Shown piece after piece: positions 47,551 to 60,892 of a stretch of DNA of 64,000 bases. The translations under genes and the position numbers were made by a program. Below the pieces are notes generated by a model, which saw only the letters and a program-made list of their open reading frames with translations, ran no database searches and was not told the DNA's origin. Within the stretch, counting starts at the first letter, position 1; every line of letters starts with the position of its first letter. The stretch comes from Brachyhypopomus gauderio (lineage: Eukaryota > Chordata > Actinopteri > Gymnotiformes > Hypopomidae), in the NCBI RefSeq assembly GCF_052324685.1, contig NC_135212.1:21305137-21369136 (forward strand). The letters are read 5' to 3'.

Positions 47551-48954
47551 GTAAGGAAAACCTCAAAGTAAAGGATGTGCTGCATGAGCACCGATTTAAA
47601 GGAATCGTGTGTGGCTTATGCCATTGGTACCGTTATTTTGAAAATAACTCTTTTGTTAGTATGCATAGCTAGATAGTGATTATGTCACATATATTGGGTT
47701 CTGTAACCGATGTGGGGATTCGCGAGTCGGGGTGCAGTCGTTCACGAGAAAGATTCTTTGCTTGGCCCTTTGTATTCCCCCATTTAATTTATGTGGGGGG
47801 TCTCATTCCGCCCTGAACCCACTCCTGCGGATGTGCCGGCGTTGCTAAGAGACGGTGGTGGTGGTGCACGAGAGGATAGTTGCCTGGGATTGAAGTGATG
47901 TGGTTTTCCATCACCATCTCGCTCTCATATATATATAGCATTAGTTTTCATTGACAGTTGCATACACCCATGCACACTCACACAGCAACTGGAGAATAAC
48001 CAGTTCACACCCAAACAAGTTCATTTTGATTCCATAATCTATTCCCGCACTATAAAATCAGAGATTGAGCAGAAACGTGGCAATATATTCTCATAAGCAC
48101 CAAAAATAATTAAATTGCATGCACAGTTTGCAGACTGCAGTCACATTGTTGGGAGATCTGTGTGAAACAATTTGAAGATATATTTATGTGTAATAATTTG
48201 CCCATTTTAGATTAATATCCTGAAAGGTGTTTCTCAAGACGGTCAACGTTTTAGAGATGCTCTGCCCAGTGTTTTTTTATCTTTATGTCAAAATACAACA
48301 GATGTGTAATTTCAAAACATAATTAGTGTTTAATCATTTCTTGATTTCATGTTGACGATGCCTTGATGTCAGTCTGCACACTTCAAAAACACTGCAAAAC
48401 AAACTTCTGGGAATTTAAATTATCTTTAACCACTAAAGAGAAAACAGGCACTTTCTTGTATCTCCAACAACGTTAAACACAACGTCTAATACCCTGGTTG
48501 TATGCAATAAAGTAAATAATCTTAAATTAAGCTGTATCTCAAATTATTAGGAAGACACAGCAGCCACTGCATTAAAAGCTGTCATTCTTAATGTTAGACC
48601 ATCAAGTAAAAATTGATAATCATGATAACATTTGGCAATAGTGATAATAATAATGATAATTTTTGGTAGTAATGATAATACTGATGATAATAATTGGTAA
48701 TAGTGATAATAATAATAATAATGATAATATTTGGTTATAATGATAACACTATATATACTCTCACTCACAAAGACAACTCACAAACTACAGACCATAATTA
48801 GCAGACTTTCACTGCCTATTACTTTAATATTCATCTTAATAAAACTTTAGATATTGTTACTAATGAATTTACCCTATGAATCTCCAGAGTCATTTAATAT
48901 GTTACAGGCAGTCTGTTAGATAGTAATCTCCAAGTTAACTTCCAAGTTATCTAT
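47551..48954. other. no gene; AT-rich with (AATGAT)n-like repeats
   Basis: If the exon ending at 47550 is real, this is intron. It contains a short TA run at about 47928 and an imperfect TAATGATAATAAT repeat at about 48620-48745. Confidence 0.5.
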
Positions 48955-49940
48955 ACCTATCTATACCAAACTTGACAGACTTTACTGGTACCTTTAGATC
49001 TTAGCAGTGCTTTTGAAACAGATGATCACAAGACACTTCATATAAAACTGGGTGCCCTCAACAACTGTGTGGTAAATGGGAACCAAACCTACCCCAGTGG
49101 CCATTAATATTATGTTGTGCTTAGAACTCTCATCTGAGCATCATTCTTTGTCCTGTTGAGTTCCTCAGTGTTTGATCCTGGGACCAGCACTATTTATATA
49201 TGCTCCTGTTTAGCCGGGATAATTAATAGCTCCATCGTTTCTTACCACCTGCAGGGATTATGTAGCTGGTATCTCTCCCTACAAGGCCTTATGAGTGTCC
49301 TGCACCTGTTAAGGCTGAACACTGTTAAAACCCTTTGATATAATTTCAACAGCAACCGTAAGAACCATGTAAATAATGTTTACAAAACTGCATTCTGTTA
49401 TCTCAGGTATACTTTGAAGGTCAACAGCCAACAGCAAAAAAAATGTATAAATAAGTCATTTGGAGTATTGTAAAACTTGTCTTTCTGGACTTCTCTGGTT
49501 CTTTCTGGACTTCATCTCTAGTTTGCAGGGAGTCCAAAACATTGCAGCAAGATTGACACGCAGAAGAATGAAAGCATATTTCACCCATAATCAGACTACT
49601 GCACCAGTTACTTGTATCTTTCAGAACTGATTTTAATACACCATTAATGACCTCCAAATGCCTACATGGTCTCACCCCAGGTAATTTAGTGAGCTGATTA
49701 TTAGGCTGGTTCCTGCAAGAGCTCTGAGATCTAACTTCAGTAACATGGTACTCATAACCCACTACCTTACTAAACAGACGGGAAGCTGCCATTTATCTCT
49801 GTGGCCCTCAGCTGTGGGGTTCCCTGCCTAATCGCCTGAGAGCCCTTGACTGTCTAGGCACTTTCAATAGGTTCAGCTGAGCCTGTAATTAATCTAAAGA
49901 CTTCTGCACTGTGATTTCTAATATTTCACCTCTCGATTTA
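48955..49940 (+). pseudogene. degenerate LINE (Rex1/L2-type) reverse transcriptase, 3' half
   Basis: Conceptual fragments follow the order of fish LINE RT: LDLSSAFET-DH near 49000, then a decayed VPQCLILGPALFIYAPV-like stretch near 49165-49210, QNIAARLTR near 49530, VPARALRSN near 49720, and a final LWNSLP-type segment near 49810-49880. Many stops and frameshifts are present. No intact end or poly-A tail is assigned. Confidence 0.65.
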
Positions 49941-51399
49941 TATTAATCTATTTCATTTTCAGTTGTTCTTTTGCTTTAGATTTTATTTTGTTTTATTTGA
50001 TTTCATTTGATACCTATTTTATTTTATTTTATTCACAACTTTTAGATTGTTTTAGATTTCCTTCAGTTTCTGTTGTATCCTTTTGTTTAAGAAGTTCTGT
50101 AGAAAGAAAGGTTTCTGTTATTATTTTTTATAGCTGTTAGTATTTTGTAGTTTGTTCTGTTTAGTTCCCTTTGTAAAGGTAAACTAAAGAATGTTTGATA
50201 ATGCTGAGACTCATGTTTCTTTCGTGTTATTTTGTCAACTTCTTCAAAGCCATTACAAAGTCCCTTTTCTGGCATGCTTCATTTGTGCTTTGTTGACTGG
50301 CACTGCACATAAAAGCGTGCCTATATTGTGGTGAATATTCACTATTGATGTTATTTGGCATACATTTGTCTTTATTTAATTAGCTACAACAACTCTGAGT
50401 GATATAGAGTGTAGTGGAAATCTGTGTTGGATTTAATTGCGTGTCTTGTGTGATGTCCCCTTTTAGCCTACGGCTTGTTAAGGTAAATGAGATGTGCAGT
50501 GGACACATGCAGTCAAACTGAGAGTGTTGTGTGACTGTATGACCCATAGACCCGAGGGCCTGTCTGAAACGCAGGTTCTGTTGAGGGCCACTCACGTGTA
50601 GTGGCATATCTCCTAAAGGAATATTAAAAAACTTTTGGCTTCCTGCCACACTGCCAGAAAATGATTCACAGTACAGGCAGTCTGAGCTGAAACCATGTGT
50701 GTGTGAACGCTCTGAATGAATAAATCAGTACAATGAATGTTAGCCATCTCAGGCTGTTATATGTATCTGGAAATTCATTTTATAAAAAATGATTTTTTTT
50801 ACTAGAATAAGTAAAAAAAATATGAGACGCCCTTTTGCAATTCAGTCAGAACTTTTTCCATTCGTTTTTGAGTGAAGTTCATCAACTCGTGCTGTAACTA
50901 GGCTAACACGGCACCTGGGGAGTAGACGGTAACAGTCCTGCAGTCTTAACTAGGTTAAATCCCCTTACAAAAGCAGGGTGCTTCTATGGAGCCATACGTC
51001 AGAGCGCATATATGGGTTACTCCTCAGGCTCCTGAAGCAGGGCCTCATGCTAGCTCAGTCAGCAGCCAATGGACCATTGGTTCCTCTTTTTGTGTGTGGG
51101 TGTTTGTTTTGCGTTCGGAAGTATTTTATTGATTTTAATCATGAGTAATTTATTTGATTTTAGTAGTAATACTATAATAGGATATGTGTGTCTTTTAGGT
51201 GTGGATGTGTTTGTCTTAACACATTCTTTGAGCTAATCTCTACTTAAACAGGTTTGCAAGTTTAAAGTCATAGGTTAAGCATAATTTCATGGCATTGTCC
51301 AATTAGACATTTGATTCTAAAAAGTTTGTTCTCACCACAAATATTTGGTTCTGACTCCACCCATACATAGTGGAACCGGCTCTTTCTACAATTACATAT

Positions 51400-51405
<6 letters not shown>
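49941..51405. other. no gene seen
   Basis: AT-rich with TTTTATTT repeats near 50000-50040. Nothing else was recognised. Confidence 0.5.

Positions 51406-51450
<45 letters not shown>
51406..51450. repeat. (CA)n microsatellite
   Basis: About 20 CA units. Confidence 0.95.
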
Positions 51451-51452
<2 letters not shown>

Positions 51453-51799
51453 ACATGCATACTCTAAGTATCTTATTGTACAAAATAATAGGGTATGTTG
51501 TTTACAGGTGATCTCAAGCAGAGCAGAATTCACTGTGTGCTGAGGCTAATCTCCCTCTGATGTATTTACCATTGAGTGTGAATGGAGATGACGTGGGTGT
51601 TAAACATGTGAATGGAGGTGAAGTGGGTGTCAAACATGTCAGCACAGTGAGCTCATGGCAGAGGATTACTTCGTTTGGATTGATGGGCACTTAGACAGGC
51701 TTTGGTACCTGGCCTCATCCAAAGGGGGTCTGAATGAATTCCATCATGTAAAGGGGATGAGGGTTTTGAACTAAAATAGTGTACTGAGTGAAATATACG

Positions 51800-51990
51800 G
51801 TGCTCCCTGGTGGAGCAGGTACAGCGTGGTCCAACACCAAGGTCACAGGCTTCCCGGGGAGCGCGGGCACCGTCATACTGATGTGAGCTGTCAATCACTC
51901 TGGAGAAGATCTGCCAAACGGCATAAAGGAGGGAGGAACAGGGAGGAGTGTGTGGAAGAGAGGGAGGTAGCAGGAGACATGCCACCCCAC
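51800..51990 (+). mobile_element. diverged SINE-like repeat
   Basis: The sequence GAGCAGGTACAGCGTGGTCC ... CAAGGTCACAGGCTTCCC resembles a mutated tRNA-type head, and it ends with TCACTCTGGAGAAGATCTGC-CAAACGGCATAAA, a diverged form of the SINE tail seen at 27030-27065. Confidence 0.45.
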
Positions 51991-51999
51991 AGGCCCCTC

Positions 52000-54332
52000 A
52001 CACGGGCCCCAAGAGTTCATACACCAGAAGGGAACTAGACTAGAATTCTGGCAAGATGCACACAAGGTCGGGTTGAAGGAGAGGCGGAGGCACTAGGAAA
52101 CGTGTGGCGAGAAGGAACACTGGAAACAATCTCATTTACATAATCCTCCACATAACCCAGATGTAGTAGGTCAGCCAAGACATGTACAGTGTCCAGATTT
52201 TTCCTTTTTTTGGATGTGATCTTGAGCTCCAAGGACAGTGTAGCTGAGGAGGCCGGCTGCATCACAGCGCATGTATAAAAACGTTCACATACGCAGTCGT
52301 TGCATTTGAACGAGAACATATGAGGACATAGAACATTATTATGGGAACATTATTATGGGTTATTATTATAGAGCATCGTATAATGGGTTGAGTACCAGTA
52401 AACCTTAAAGTGTCATTGCCTCGTCTTTCCATATGGCTTTGGCCCAACACACTTTGCTAGGCTTTCTGTTCTTTAGACTTTAGCAGCTGTTTGCATTTTA
52501 TATAAATCAATTTCATGTCATTGAGGCATATTATGCTCTTTATGGTCTATCCCTGCATGGTCCATGTATGATTGGTCTGTCTATGCTTAATCTATCCATG
52601 CTTGATTTAGCTGTGATTACAGTGTGTGATTTGTTCTGTCTGTGATTGCTCTGTCTGTGATTTGCTTTGTCAGTATTTGCTCTGTCTGTGCCGAGACCCA
52701 TCTGCGTCTACTAATTAATTGATTAATATTTCTTCTCACATCCACTACTGAGATCTCCTGTTCTTTGTCTGTACTTGTTTTGTAGCTTTTGCTTCTTAAC
52801 AGTGTACCAAGCAATTGGTGTGGACGTGTTTAAAATTTGGCTGTGGTTCTAACTGGTTTCTTCTTTGTTCTCGGCTTCATAATGGTCTGTTGGGACTTTG
52901 TGGTTAGTGGTTGGTTAATTGTACCAATTAAATGCCATTTTGAGGTCACTGGTGTTAGCTGGGTGGTGTTGCTGTTTTTCTTTCTGTACCCTATGGACAT
53001 TTGTGTAGCTGACACACCAGTAACATAAGTGCACTGCAGACAGACAGCAGAGACAATGCTTACAATAATGTTACAATAGCATTAAATGTGTCTCATTTGT
53101 TATTGTTAAATGATTTTATTTTATATGTTGCAAAGAAAATCTGCCAATAACATGATGTCAGCATTAAATACCAGCAGTTAGTCTCCCTGCTCTCTAAATA
53201 AGTGCATTTGCCACTCCACAAGGGTCAACCACTCTTCCTGCTGACAGACGCCAGCAGACGGCCAATGCAGCAGCTGGAACCCACTGAAGCTCTTTTGTTA
53301 ATTGGCTTTTGCATGATGTTGCAATGACACACAGTTGGCCAGGAAACAGCTGAGACAGCACTTGATCGGTTACTCACGGCTCCATGATTAAAGGCCTGTG
53401 ATTCATATATGGTCCACACCAAAAACGTGCCAGTCTGCACTTTGCTGTCATGGTTATTGCTTAATTTCCAATCCATTTTACTGGAGTACAGACCCCAAAA
53501 TTATGATTTGTCCAATTATTTATGGATTCTATTATAGATTCTCCATTCAAGAAATGGAGAAGGTGTGAAATCATAAATAATTTATATTTATGATTTCACA
53601 GTAGAATACATTATATGGGCCCATATAAAACTAACCTGTCCTGTCCTTCATATGCCAGTGTATTTTTCAACAGGTTTCAAGGTTATGTGAGTATTCAGCA
53701 GTACATTTGCATTTTCTGAGAACAGTTTTCAGGCCTGAGCCATCAAGGCCTGTGCAGGATTAAGCCTGGCTTATCTGATACATATCCATGGAAATCTCAC
53801 AACACACTTCCGTGAATCCACCCTCAGTACTTGTGCTTGGATCTGACTGACGCAGGGGGTGTGCTTGGTCATCCTGTTGAAGCCTGTGTTGGTTAGCATT
53901 AGCATTAGCTTCATCTGGTGAGGGGGTAAATGTAAGGGACTCGGAGAAGGTCCTGAGAGCACGTGAGTCAGAGTGCAAAGGAGTATGGGTTTTCTTACCT
54001 ACAGGACTCTGCCCACTGCCTCGGTCCTTTGGTCTTGTAATTGACTCAGTGAAACATGGAGCATTTCTAATTTTGACAAAGAGAGACCCTTGAAGGTAAT
54101 TACTGATATCACACCATGGTACTAGTACTAATTTTGGTTTTTCATCTTGTAACTGGCCAATGTAGGTTTTTTTTTTTTACATCTTTAAACATTTATTATA
54201 ACTATACAGACTGGACCTTAGAAATATGTGTGAGGGTTATTGTTATCTTGGGAAAAAGATAACAAAAATACCTCGAGAAATTCTTCATTTTAATTTGGAA
54301 TATTCTGTATATTTCATACACCACTCTACTGA
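52000..54332. other. no gene seen
   Basis: Short open frames only. A repeated word TCTGTCTGTG/TGATTTG occurs in about 52575-52700. No RNA or coding family was recognised. Confidence 0.5.
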
Positions 54333-54340
54333 TATATCAT

Positions 54341-55105
54341 CAGTGTTGGGAACGTTACTTTAAAAAAGTAATTAGTTATAGTTACTCACTACTTGTTCAA
54401 AAAAGTAACTGAGTTAGTAACTGAATTACTCTATAATAAAAGTAACTCGTTACCAGGGAAAGTAACTATTTGCGTTACAGTAAAAAAAAAGTTATATGCC
54501 AATGAATAAGGATTTTTTTGAAAAAGCAGTTTTCACAGTCAGTGAAAGCACAGACCAGTGCAGGGTAAAATCCTTTAAAATCCCAAATCTTTGTAAAAAA
54601 AAAAAACAGAAATACACTTAACAATATAACCTCTATTCTCCAGTCTGGTAGACATTCAGGAACTTCAAGTATTTTCTTAAATAATGTTTATATCGCCACC
54701 TTGGAAATGTAAATTTTACTTCGGCTTGTTCCTGACTCGCCATTTCTGCCTCTTCTCCGTTTGTGGCGTGTGTCACTAGTGTGATTTGGCGCGCGTGTAT
54801 AAACACTGGCTCTGATTGGCTAACATAATGCTGCCTTAGCCAATCGCTTACTGACTTGTTAAGTTAAACAGGTGTTACACGAGAAATGTGACCTATCGAG
54901 ATCTGTGACTCCTCACTAGCCTGGGCAGCGGTCCGCTCGCATTACTGTTAGTATATCAATATATAGTAACGCACCGCTTTTAATGACCAGTAACGTCAAC
55001 GGCGTTGTAACGACAGGAAAAGTAATTAATTATATTATCCCGTTACTGACAAAATGATGCCGTTACCTAACGCCGTTATTTTTAACGGCGTTATTCGCAA
55101 CACTG
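54341..55105. mobile_element. hAT-like non-autonomous element, 765 bp, with perfect 8-bp TSD
   Basis: Begins CAGTGTTGGGAACGTTACTT and ends GCAACACTG, its inverted complement. TATATCAT flanks both sides (54333-54340 and 55106-55113). An 8-bp duplication and CAGTG ends are hAT marks. The body is full of GTAACT and CCGTTA words, and I recognise it as a widespread fish repeat type. There is no transposase. Confidence 0.9.
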
Positions 55106-55113
55106 TATATCAT

Positions 55114-56055
55114 ACAGTAAAATATGTAACAAATTTGCATTTTTCTTTCCATTTTTTTTATTTAGTAACCCCTGTTTTGCAAGCAAGACCTAGACCATGT
55201 CAACTTTAGTTTAGAATGTCCTTGACTGGTCTGCCACTTCTGTAGCTGCACATCATAATATCAGATCAGGACTATTATAGACAATAAACTCATTTTCCTG
55301 CTCTTTGCATGCTCACTATGTTGGCTACCTCTGTCTCGGGGATGAGGGGGTACATAGCTGGTAGATTATAAAGCACAGTAAAAGTACAGGGCTTTTTTCT
55401 GCATGAGTACACCCACAAGGTAAGTGTTCCTAATGGAGACTGATGTGTTATTAATCCTGGTGGAGCCTGATGTGTATTAATCCTGCATACTTTCTCAAAT
55501 CCAAACCCTATAGATGTACACATAGAAGTACAACTGCCTGTATTCTCCCCAAGAGTTCCACCTTAAAAAAAAGATTTTTCTCCTCTTTGTATTTTTGTGC
55601 TCATTTAAATTCCTAAAACCCCATTAAGGGCTGTAATTGCTTGGTAGCAAGGAACTAATCCACATTCCATTTGTTTGCTAAAGACAATCCCCAGTCCTCT
55701 CCACACAGCCCAGAACAAAGATGCCACATGCTATTCTCACCCTCCCCTTCTCTCAGAAAGAGCAGGGAAATGGGGGGAAAAACCCCAGGAGAATCTTAAA
55801 AACACGGTGCATGAATATTTACCATACATTATTCCTATATGACAAAGCAGATTTGCTCTCTAAGGGGGTTGGGCTTGAGATTCCATCCCTGCGAGATGTT
55901 CCAGATGGGCCATAATGCATCGAGACTTAAAGGTTTTAATCCCTTAGATTAAACCCTTTAGACATGAAATTAGATTAGGCCTTGGGGCCTATTTTCTGGA
56001 AATTACTGTTGTGATTAGAATAATCTTCTGCGGAGAGAGAATGTGTGTGTAATGG

Positions 56056-56089
<34 letters not shown>

Positions 56090-56177
56090 ACATGACTCTA
56101 AAACCACTGAACTTCTCCATCCACACAATGGAGCGCACCAGTTTAAGACATTGAAGAGAAAATAATTCTTAAGTATG

Positions 56178-56180
<3 letters not shown>
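55114..56180. other. no gene seen
   Basis: Contains a (TG)n run at about 56060-56087. No coding signal. Confidence 0.5.

Positions 56181-56183
<3 letters not shown>

Positions 56184-56266
<83 letters not shown>
56184..56266. repeat. (TA)n microsatellite, about 41 units
   Basis: Uninterrupted TA run ending against the left end of the nested transposon cluster. Confidence 0.97.
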
Positions 56267-56270
<4 letters not shown>

Positions 56271-56643
56271 AGTGGTGGAACTTTAACACATTAATTTCGA
56301 TTAATTAATTACAGGAAAATTAACGCACTAAAAAAATTAACGCATTTAACGCATGAGACACTTTTGCACCGTGGAATGTTTCTCAGTGCACGAGTTCCAG
56401 ACATACAGATTATATGGACGCACAATAAGATCATGAATCATGATGGAGATGACTGCAGAGGCTACGCTGGTGGATGGGAAATTTAAATATAAGAAACTTC
56501 CAGATGGAAGTACAAACACAAATAGTGTTATTTACACTTTATGTAAGAAGGAGTTCGCTTATCACAGGAGCGCTTCCACCCTTCGTTACCGCCTCAACGC
56601 AAAACATGTTGGGGCTAACGCGCAGGTCTGTAATGATAACTTA

Positions 56644-57986
56644 TGCCAGGTTCACACTACACGACTTTTCAGTCGTCAGGTTTTTGTGCCGTTCGCACTA
56701 CACGACTGGTTGTGCTTTAATCGCGAGTCTTTCAGTGGTTGTGGCTTTCACACTACATGACTGATCGGCGACGTGGGCTCACGAATTACACGACTGGGGA
56801 ATCGCCGACTCATCTGGCTGCTAGGGGTGGGCGGATCGATATTTATATCGATAGTATCGATACAAAGGTGAGGATCGGTATCGGATCGATACCACAGCGA
56901 AAATATCGATTCTTTTGCTGCAGTTTAGAGGTCTGCGCGGGACTGCTTTTTTAATCCCGCTCCCGCTTGTTTTAATCCCGCTCCCGCCTGCACCTGCTTG
57001 TTTTAGTCCCGCTCCCCGCCCGCACCGGCCAAAAAATCGCTTGTTTTAATCCCGCACCCGCCCGCCACATACACATTTCTGTCGCCCCCCGCCCGCAATC
57101 CTAATATGAATTGAATTAATTAGATTTAGTACTTGAAATTTTCTTATGTATTTATTAAAACAGCTATATAGCGATGGATCGCGCTGTCCCATTTCTTACC
57201 ACAGTCCAAACACATGCCGTCAGGTGACGTACACCAACACTTTCTGATATCAATCACAACAAGCCGATTTCCCTCTCCATTAATTACAATGGAATAGGAC
57301 TTCCATACATCAGACTTTCCTGTAGTTGGCTTAATTGTGGTGTATTCGCCTGTTTTAATTGAATTTTCCACAGCTGAAACTGGTTGACCGTCTACAGCAG
57401 GGGTCGGCAACCTATGGCACGCGTGCCACCATTGGCACGAGGCATAATCACTGGCACGCGACACACTGGACCAGCATCAGCAAAAATATATATAATTTAA
57501 TATAAATTATTATATTAAATAATGCGGTGCGGGATTAAAACAAGCGATTTTTTGGCCGGTGCGGGCGGGGAGCGGGACTAAAACAAGCAGGTGGGATTAA
57601 AACAAGCAATTTTTTGGCGGGAGCGGGATTTAAACAAGCGGGAGTGGGCGGGGGCGGGATTAAAAAAGCAGTCCCGCGCAGACCTCTAAACTGCAGCAAA
57701 AGAATCGATATTTTCGCCGTGGTATCGATCCGATATCGATCCTCCCACCCCTACTGCCGACTCTCAGTCGCCGACTGCTAGATATTAAACATGCTAGATA
57801 TCTGCCGGTCGTCTGCGACGAGTCGGCGACCAGTCGGCGACGGCTCGGCGAGCGTCTTTCAGCAGTTCACACTACACGACTGAGCGAGCGACGAGTGATC
57901 GCCAATTTGCCTCCGACCACAGTTTCTGTCGCCGATCAGTCGGCGACTGAAAAACCAGCCTAAAATCGTGTAGTGTGAACCGGGCA
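56644..57986. mobile_element. Harbinger-like non-autonomous element nested in the hAT element
   Basis: The left end TGCCAGGTTCACACTACACG and the right end, reversed, TGCCCGGTTCACACTACACG are inverted copies differing by one base. TTA flanks both sides (56641-56643 and 57987-57989). A TTA duplication is typical of PIF/Harbinger and related ISL2EU-type elements. CACTACACGAC words recur inside. There is no coding capacity. Confidence 0.75.
56822..57753. mobile_element. fold-back element nested inside the Harbinger-like element
   Basis: Left arm from TAGGGGTGGG and right arm ending CCCACCCCTA are inverted copies of about 200 bp (CGATA-rich, then CTGCAGTTTAGAGGTCTGCG, then AATCCCGCTCCCGC repeats). 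CTGC flanks both sides. The centre (about 57395-57510) holds another repeat piece, CAGGGGTCGGCAACCTATGG, making a further layer. Confidence 0.75.
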
Positions 57987-58420
57987 TTAGCTGATAAATG
58001 TATTCCTAGTACGATAGAGTGAACAAACGTCCGTATTTCCCGGGACATGTCCGTATTTCACATCCTGTCCAGGGCGTCCCGGGTTTTTTTTAAAGTGAGG
58101 AAATGTCCTGGTTTTTAAATGACCTTCATTGGACCATTACGACTGGATTAAAACTCCCAAAATTAAACAACATTTTTGGTCAGAATTTCCAGTGTTCTGA
58201 ACTGTTTTCTGCACTCATCTATTGATCTGTGTAGTAGACTGGTGGAAAAATAAACAAGATGTTGAAGTTTATGCTTATGTTCATTGATTCATTCAAACTT
58301 AAATTAATATTCCTCATGTTAAATACTGAAATGCGATTCAAATGCGATTAATTTAGATTAATTAATTACAAAGCTTCCGATTAATTCGATTAATTCTTTT
58401 AATCGCTCCCACCCCTAATA

Positions 58421-58458
<38 letters not shown>

Positions 58459-58739
58459 GATAAATTTTTTTTTTGAGTCCCAGCCCTAATATATATATAA
58501 ATTTAAATATAAATAATAATAGATATGTGATGTCACTTTTCATCCTTTTATACGTTTCACACTTTGGTCATCTAGGACATTTTTCTGAAAGGACAAAATA
58601 CATAACATTGACAGAAACGGGCCTGGAATTCTTACACTGTGCTAGTTAAAGCTCAGAGAAGCAAGCCGGTCTGAAGTGTACATGATGGCGCAGGTTAGTG
58701 TGTGTTTTTGACTGGTGTGTGATGGAGTGTGTTGGAGTG

Positions 58740-59065
58740 TGATGCAGACTGGTAGTCCAGTGTGTGATGCAGACTGGTAGTCCAGTGTGTGATGCAGACT
58801 GGTAGTCCAGTGTGTGATGCAGACTGGTAGCCCAGTGTGTGATGCAGACTGGTAGCCCAGTGTGTGATGCAGACTGGTAGCCCAGTGTGTGATGCAGACT
58901 GGTAGCCCAGTGTGTGATGCAGACTGGTAGTCCAGTGTGTGATGCAGACTGGTAGTCCAGTGTGTGATGCAGACTGGTAGTCCAGTGTGTGATGCAGACT
59001 GGTAGCCCAGTGTGTGATGCAGACTGGTAGCCCAGTGTGTGATGCAGACTGGTAGTCCAGTGTGT
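58740..59065. repeat. 25-bp minisatellite, about 13 copies
   Basis: Unit TGTGTGATGCAGACTGGTAG plus TCCAG or CCCAG. The TCC and CCC variants occur in blocks (T,T,T,C,C,C,C,T,T,T,C,C,T order), suggesting stepwise block duplication. Confidence 0.97.
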
Positions 59066-59254
59066 GTTGGAGACTCTTATTGCATCTCCATGGCAGCTAG
59101 CTGTTATTTTGTGATTGCCATGGCAACATGTACACCCACTCCCCAGGGTTTAAATTGACCCTGGTGCACATGTACATGGGTCAGTTCCACAAAAAGGGGG
59201 AACAGAGTAACAGAGGAGAGAAACAAAGTGTATTTCTTGGTTGTGCACATGTGT

Positions 59255-59475
59255 GGTTGTGTGCATGTGTGTGTGCGCGCTCGTGTGTGTGCACATGTGT
59301 GTGTGTGTGTGTGTGTGTGCTCATGTGTGTGCACATGTGTGTGCTTTAGAGTCTGTGCATATGCACTTTTGTGTGTCGATGTGTGTATTATGCATCTGCA
59401 TTTCTCTTCATGGAGTAAAATGTTGTTGCCATTGTGGTTTTAAAGTAGCTCAGGGAATATGAAAGGTCAGAACCA

Positions 59476-59543
<68 letters not shown>

Positions 59544-59815
59544 TGTGTTTGAGTGTGTGTGAGCATGTAAGTGTGCATGCATGCGCTTGTGTGTAAGTGT
59601 GTGAGTATGCATGTGTGCGCGTGTGTGTGTGCGTGCGGTCTGTGTGTGTGTGTGCATGCGCGCGCACCCGTGTGTGTGTATATGCAATTATGCATGTGTA
59701 TGTGCGAGCATGTGTGTGCATGTCTACATGTCTACACGGGCGCGCGTGTGTGTGAGCATGCGTGTCTGTGCATCTGCACCGCGTGTGTGTGCGTCCATGT
59801 GCAAGTGTGTGTGTG
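59255..59815. repeat. (TG)n-rich zone
   Basis: Pure TG at about 59478-59543 and impure TG/TGCA/CGTG repeats on both sides. All open frames here are Cys-Val or His-Thr repeat artefacts. Confidence 0.95.
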
Positions 59816-60454
59816 TCTTGTTGGTGACTGACACAGCTGTGGGAAAGCCGTGAGCGTGACCTGTTCCAGGCCTCATCCAGTACCACCCGCGGTTCTTTAC
59901 TGATGTATTCACTGTATTTATTGACAGGGACCAAATCAGTCCAGCCCCCGTGATCTCCCTGCGTGTCATTGCCAGTCTCCCCAGCTGCCTTTGCCCCCCG
60001 ATGGCTTTGGAAGTGGAGAGACTGCTGGCAATGTGTAAGCGTACAAGGCGTGCAGAATATGATGATCGTCTTTTAGACCATGAAGCTGGGATAGCAGTAG
60101 AGGGCCTTAGGTGCAGCTGCCACGCGGGTTGGTCACGTGACGCGGTTGTGCCCTGCGGGGGCAGGAGGTGCGTGCGCTCCTCACCCCTGCCCAGGCTGGT
60201 CAGATTACCAGCCATGTGGATTACACACGTGATGTGCTCCCTGCCCCGTGCCCTTCCTCTCTGGTCTCAGATCTGCCCCTGGAGGGCAGCAGGAGCAGAT
60301 TTTGTCAAGGCAGAAAATATCCATCCGAGCCTGGTGCGTGAGTCACTGGAGAAAATGGAGTCTGGAATTAATGTTTCTAATTGGGGACAAAAGAGGGCAT
60401 TATGGGAGCGTCAGCAGCTCGGCGGAGCATACTGTCACGCCAGAGTGGTTTCAT

Positions 60455-60825
60455 CTGGAACAGCTACAGTATCCGGAACAGCTACAGTATCTGGAACAGC
60501 TACAGTATCTGGAACAGCTACAGTATCCGGAACAGCTACAGTATCCGGAACAGCTACAGTATCCGGAACAGCTACAGTATCTGGAACAGCTACAGTATCC
60601 GGAACAGCTACAGTATCCGGAACAGCTACAGTATCCGGAACAGCTACAGTATCTGGAACAGCTACAGTATCTGGAACAGCTACAGTATCCGGAACAGCTA
60701 CAGTATCTGGAACAGCTACAGTATCCGGAACAGCTACAGTATCTGGAACAGCTACAGTATCCGGAACAGCTACAGTATCTGGAACAGCTACAGTATCCGG
60801 AACAGCTACAGTATCTGGATCAGTA
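60455..60825. repeat. 18-bp minisatellite, about 20 copies
   Basis: Unit GGAACAGCTACAGTATCC or ...CTGG variants. Because 18 is divisible by three, each frame encodes a perfect six-residue repeat and stays open, explaining the 316-, 192- and 183-residue open frames that overlap here. Confidence 0.97.
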
Positions 60826-60892
60826 GCACCTGGAACAAGAACAGTATCCAGAACAGCTACGGAATCTGGAATGCCTCACAAAGCAGTACCGC

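Larger units (their letters stand above)
56270..58417 (+). mobile_element. outer hAT-type element carrying a BED-finger transposase fragment
   Basis: Left end TTTAGTGGTGGAACTTTAAC and right end, reversed, TTAGGGGTGGGAGCGATTAA are related inverted ends, both followed inward by GATTAATTAATTAC. TA repeats flank both sides, so the duplication cannot be read. At 56440-56625 a frame gives KFKYKKLPDGSTNTNSVIYT and LCKKEFAYHRSAS ... NAKH, a BED zinc finger as in hAT transposases. The first zinc-binding Cys is replaced by Tyr. The rest of the transposase is gone, replaced by the inner insertions. Confidence 0.75.

Noticed and set aside
59104..59934. His-Thr and Cys-Val repeat frames
   Set aside because: Translations of the TG/CA-rich zone.
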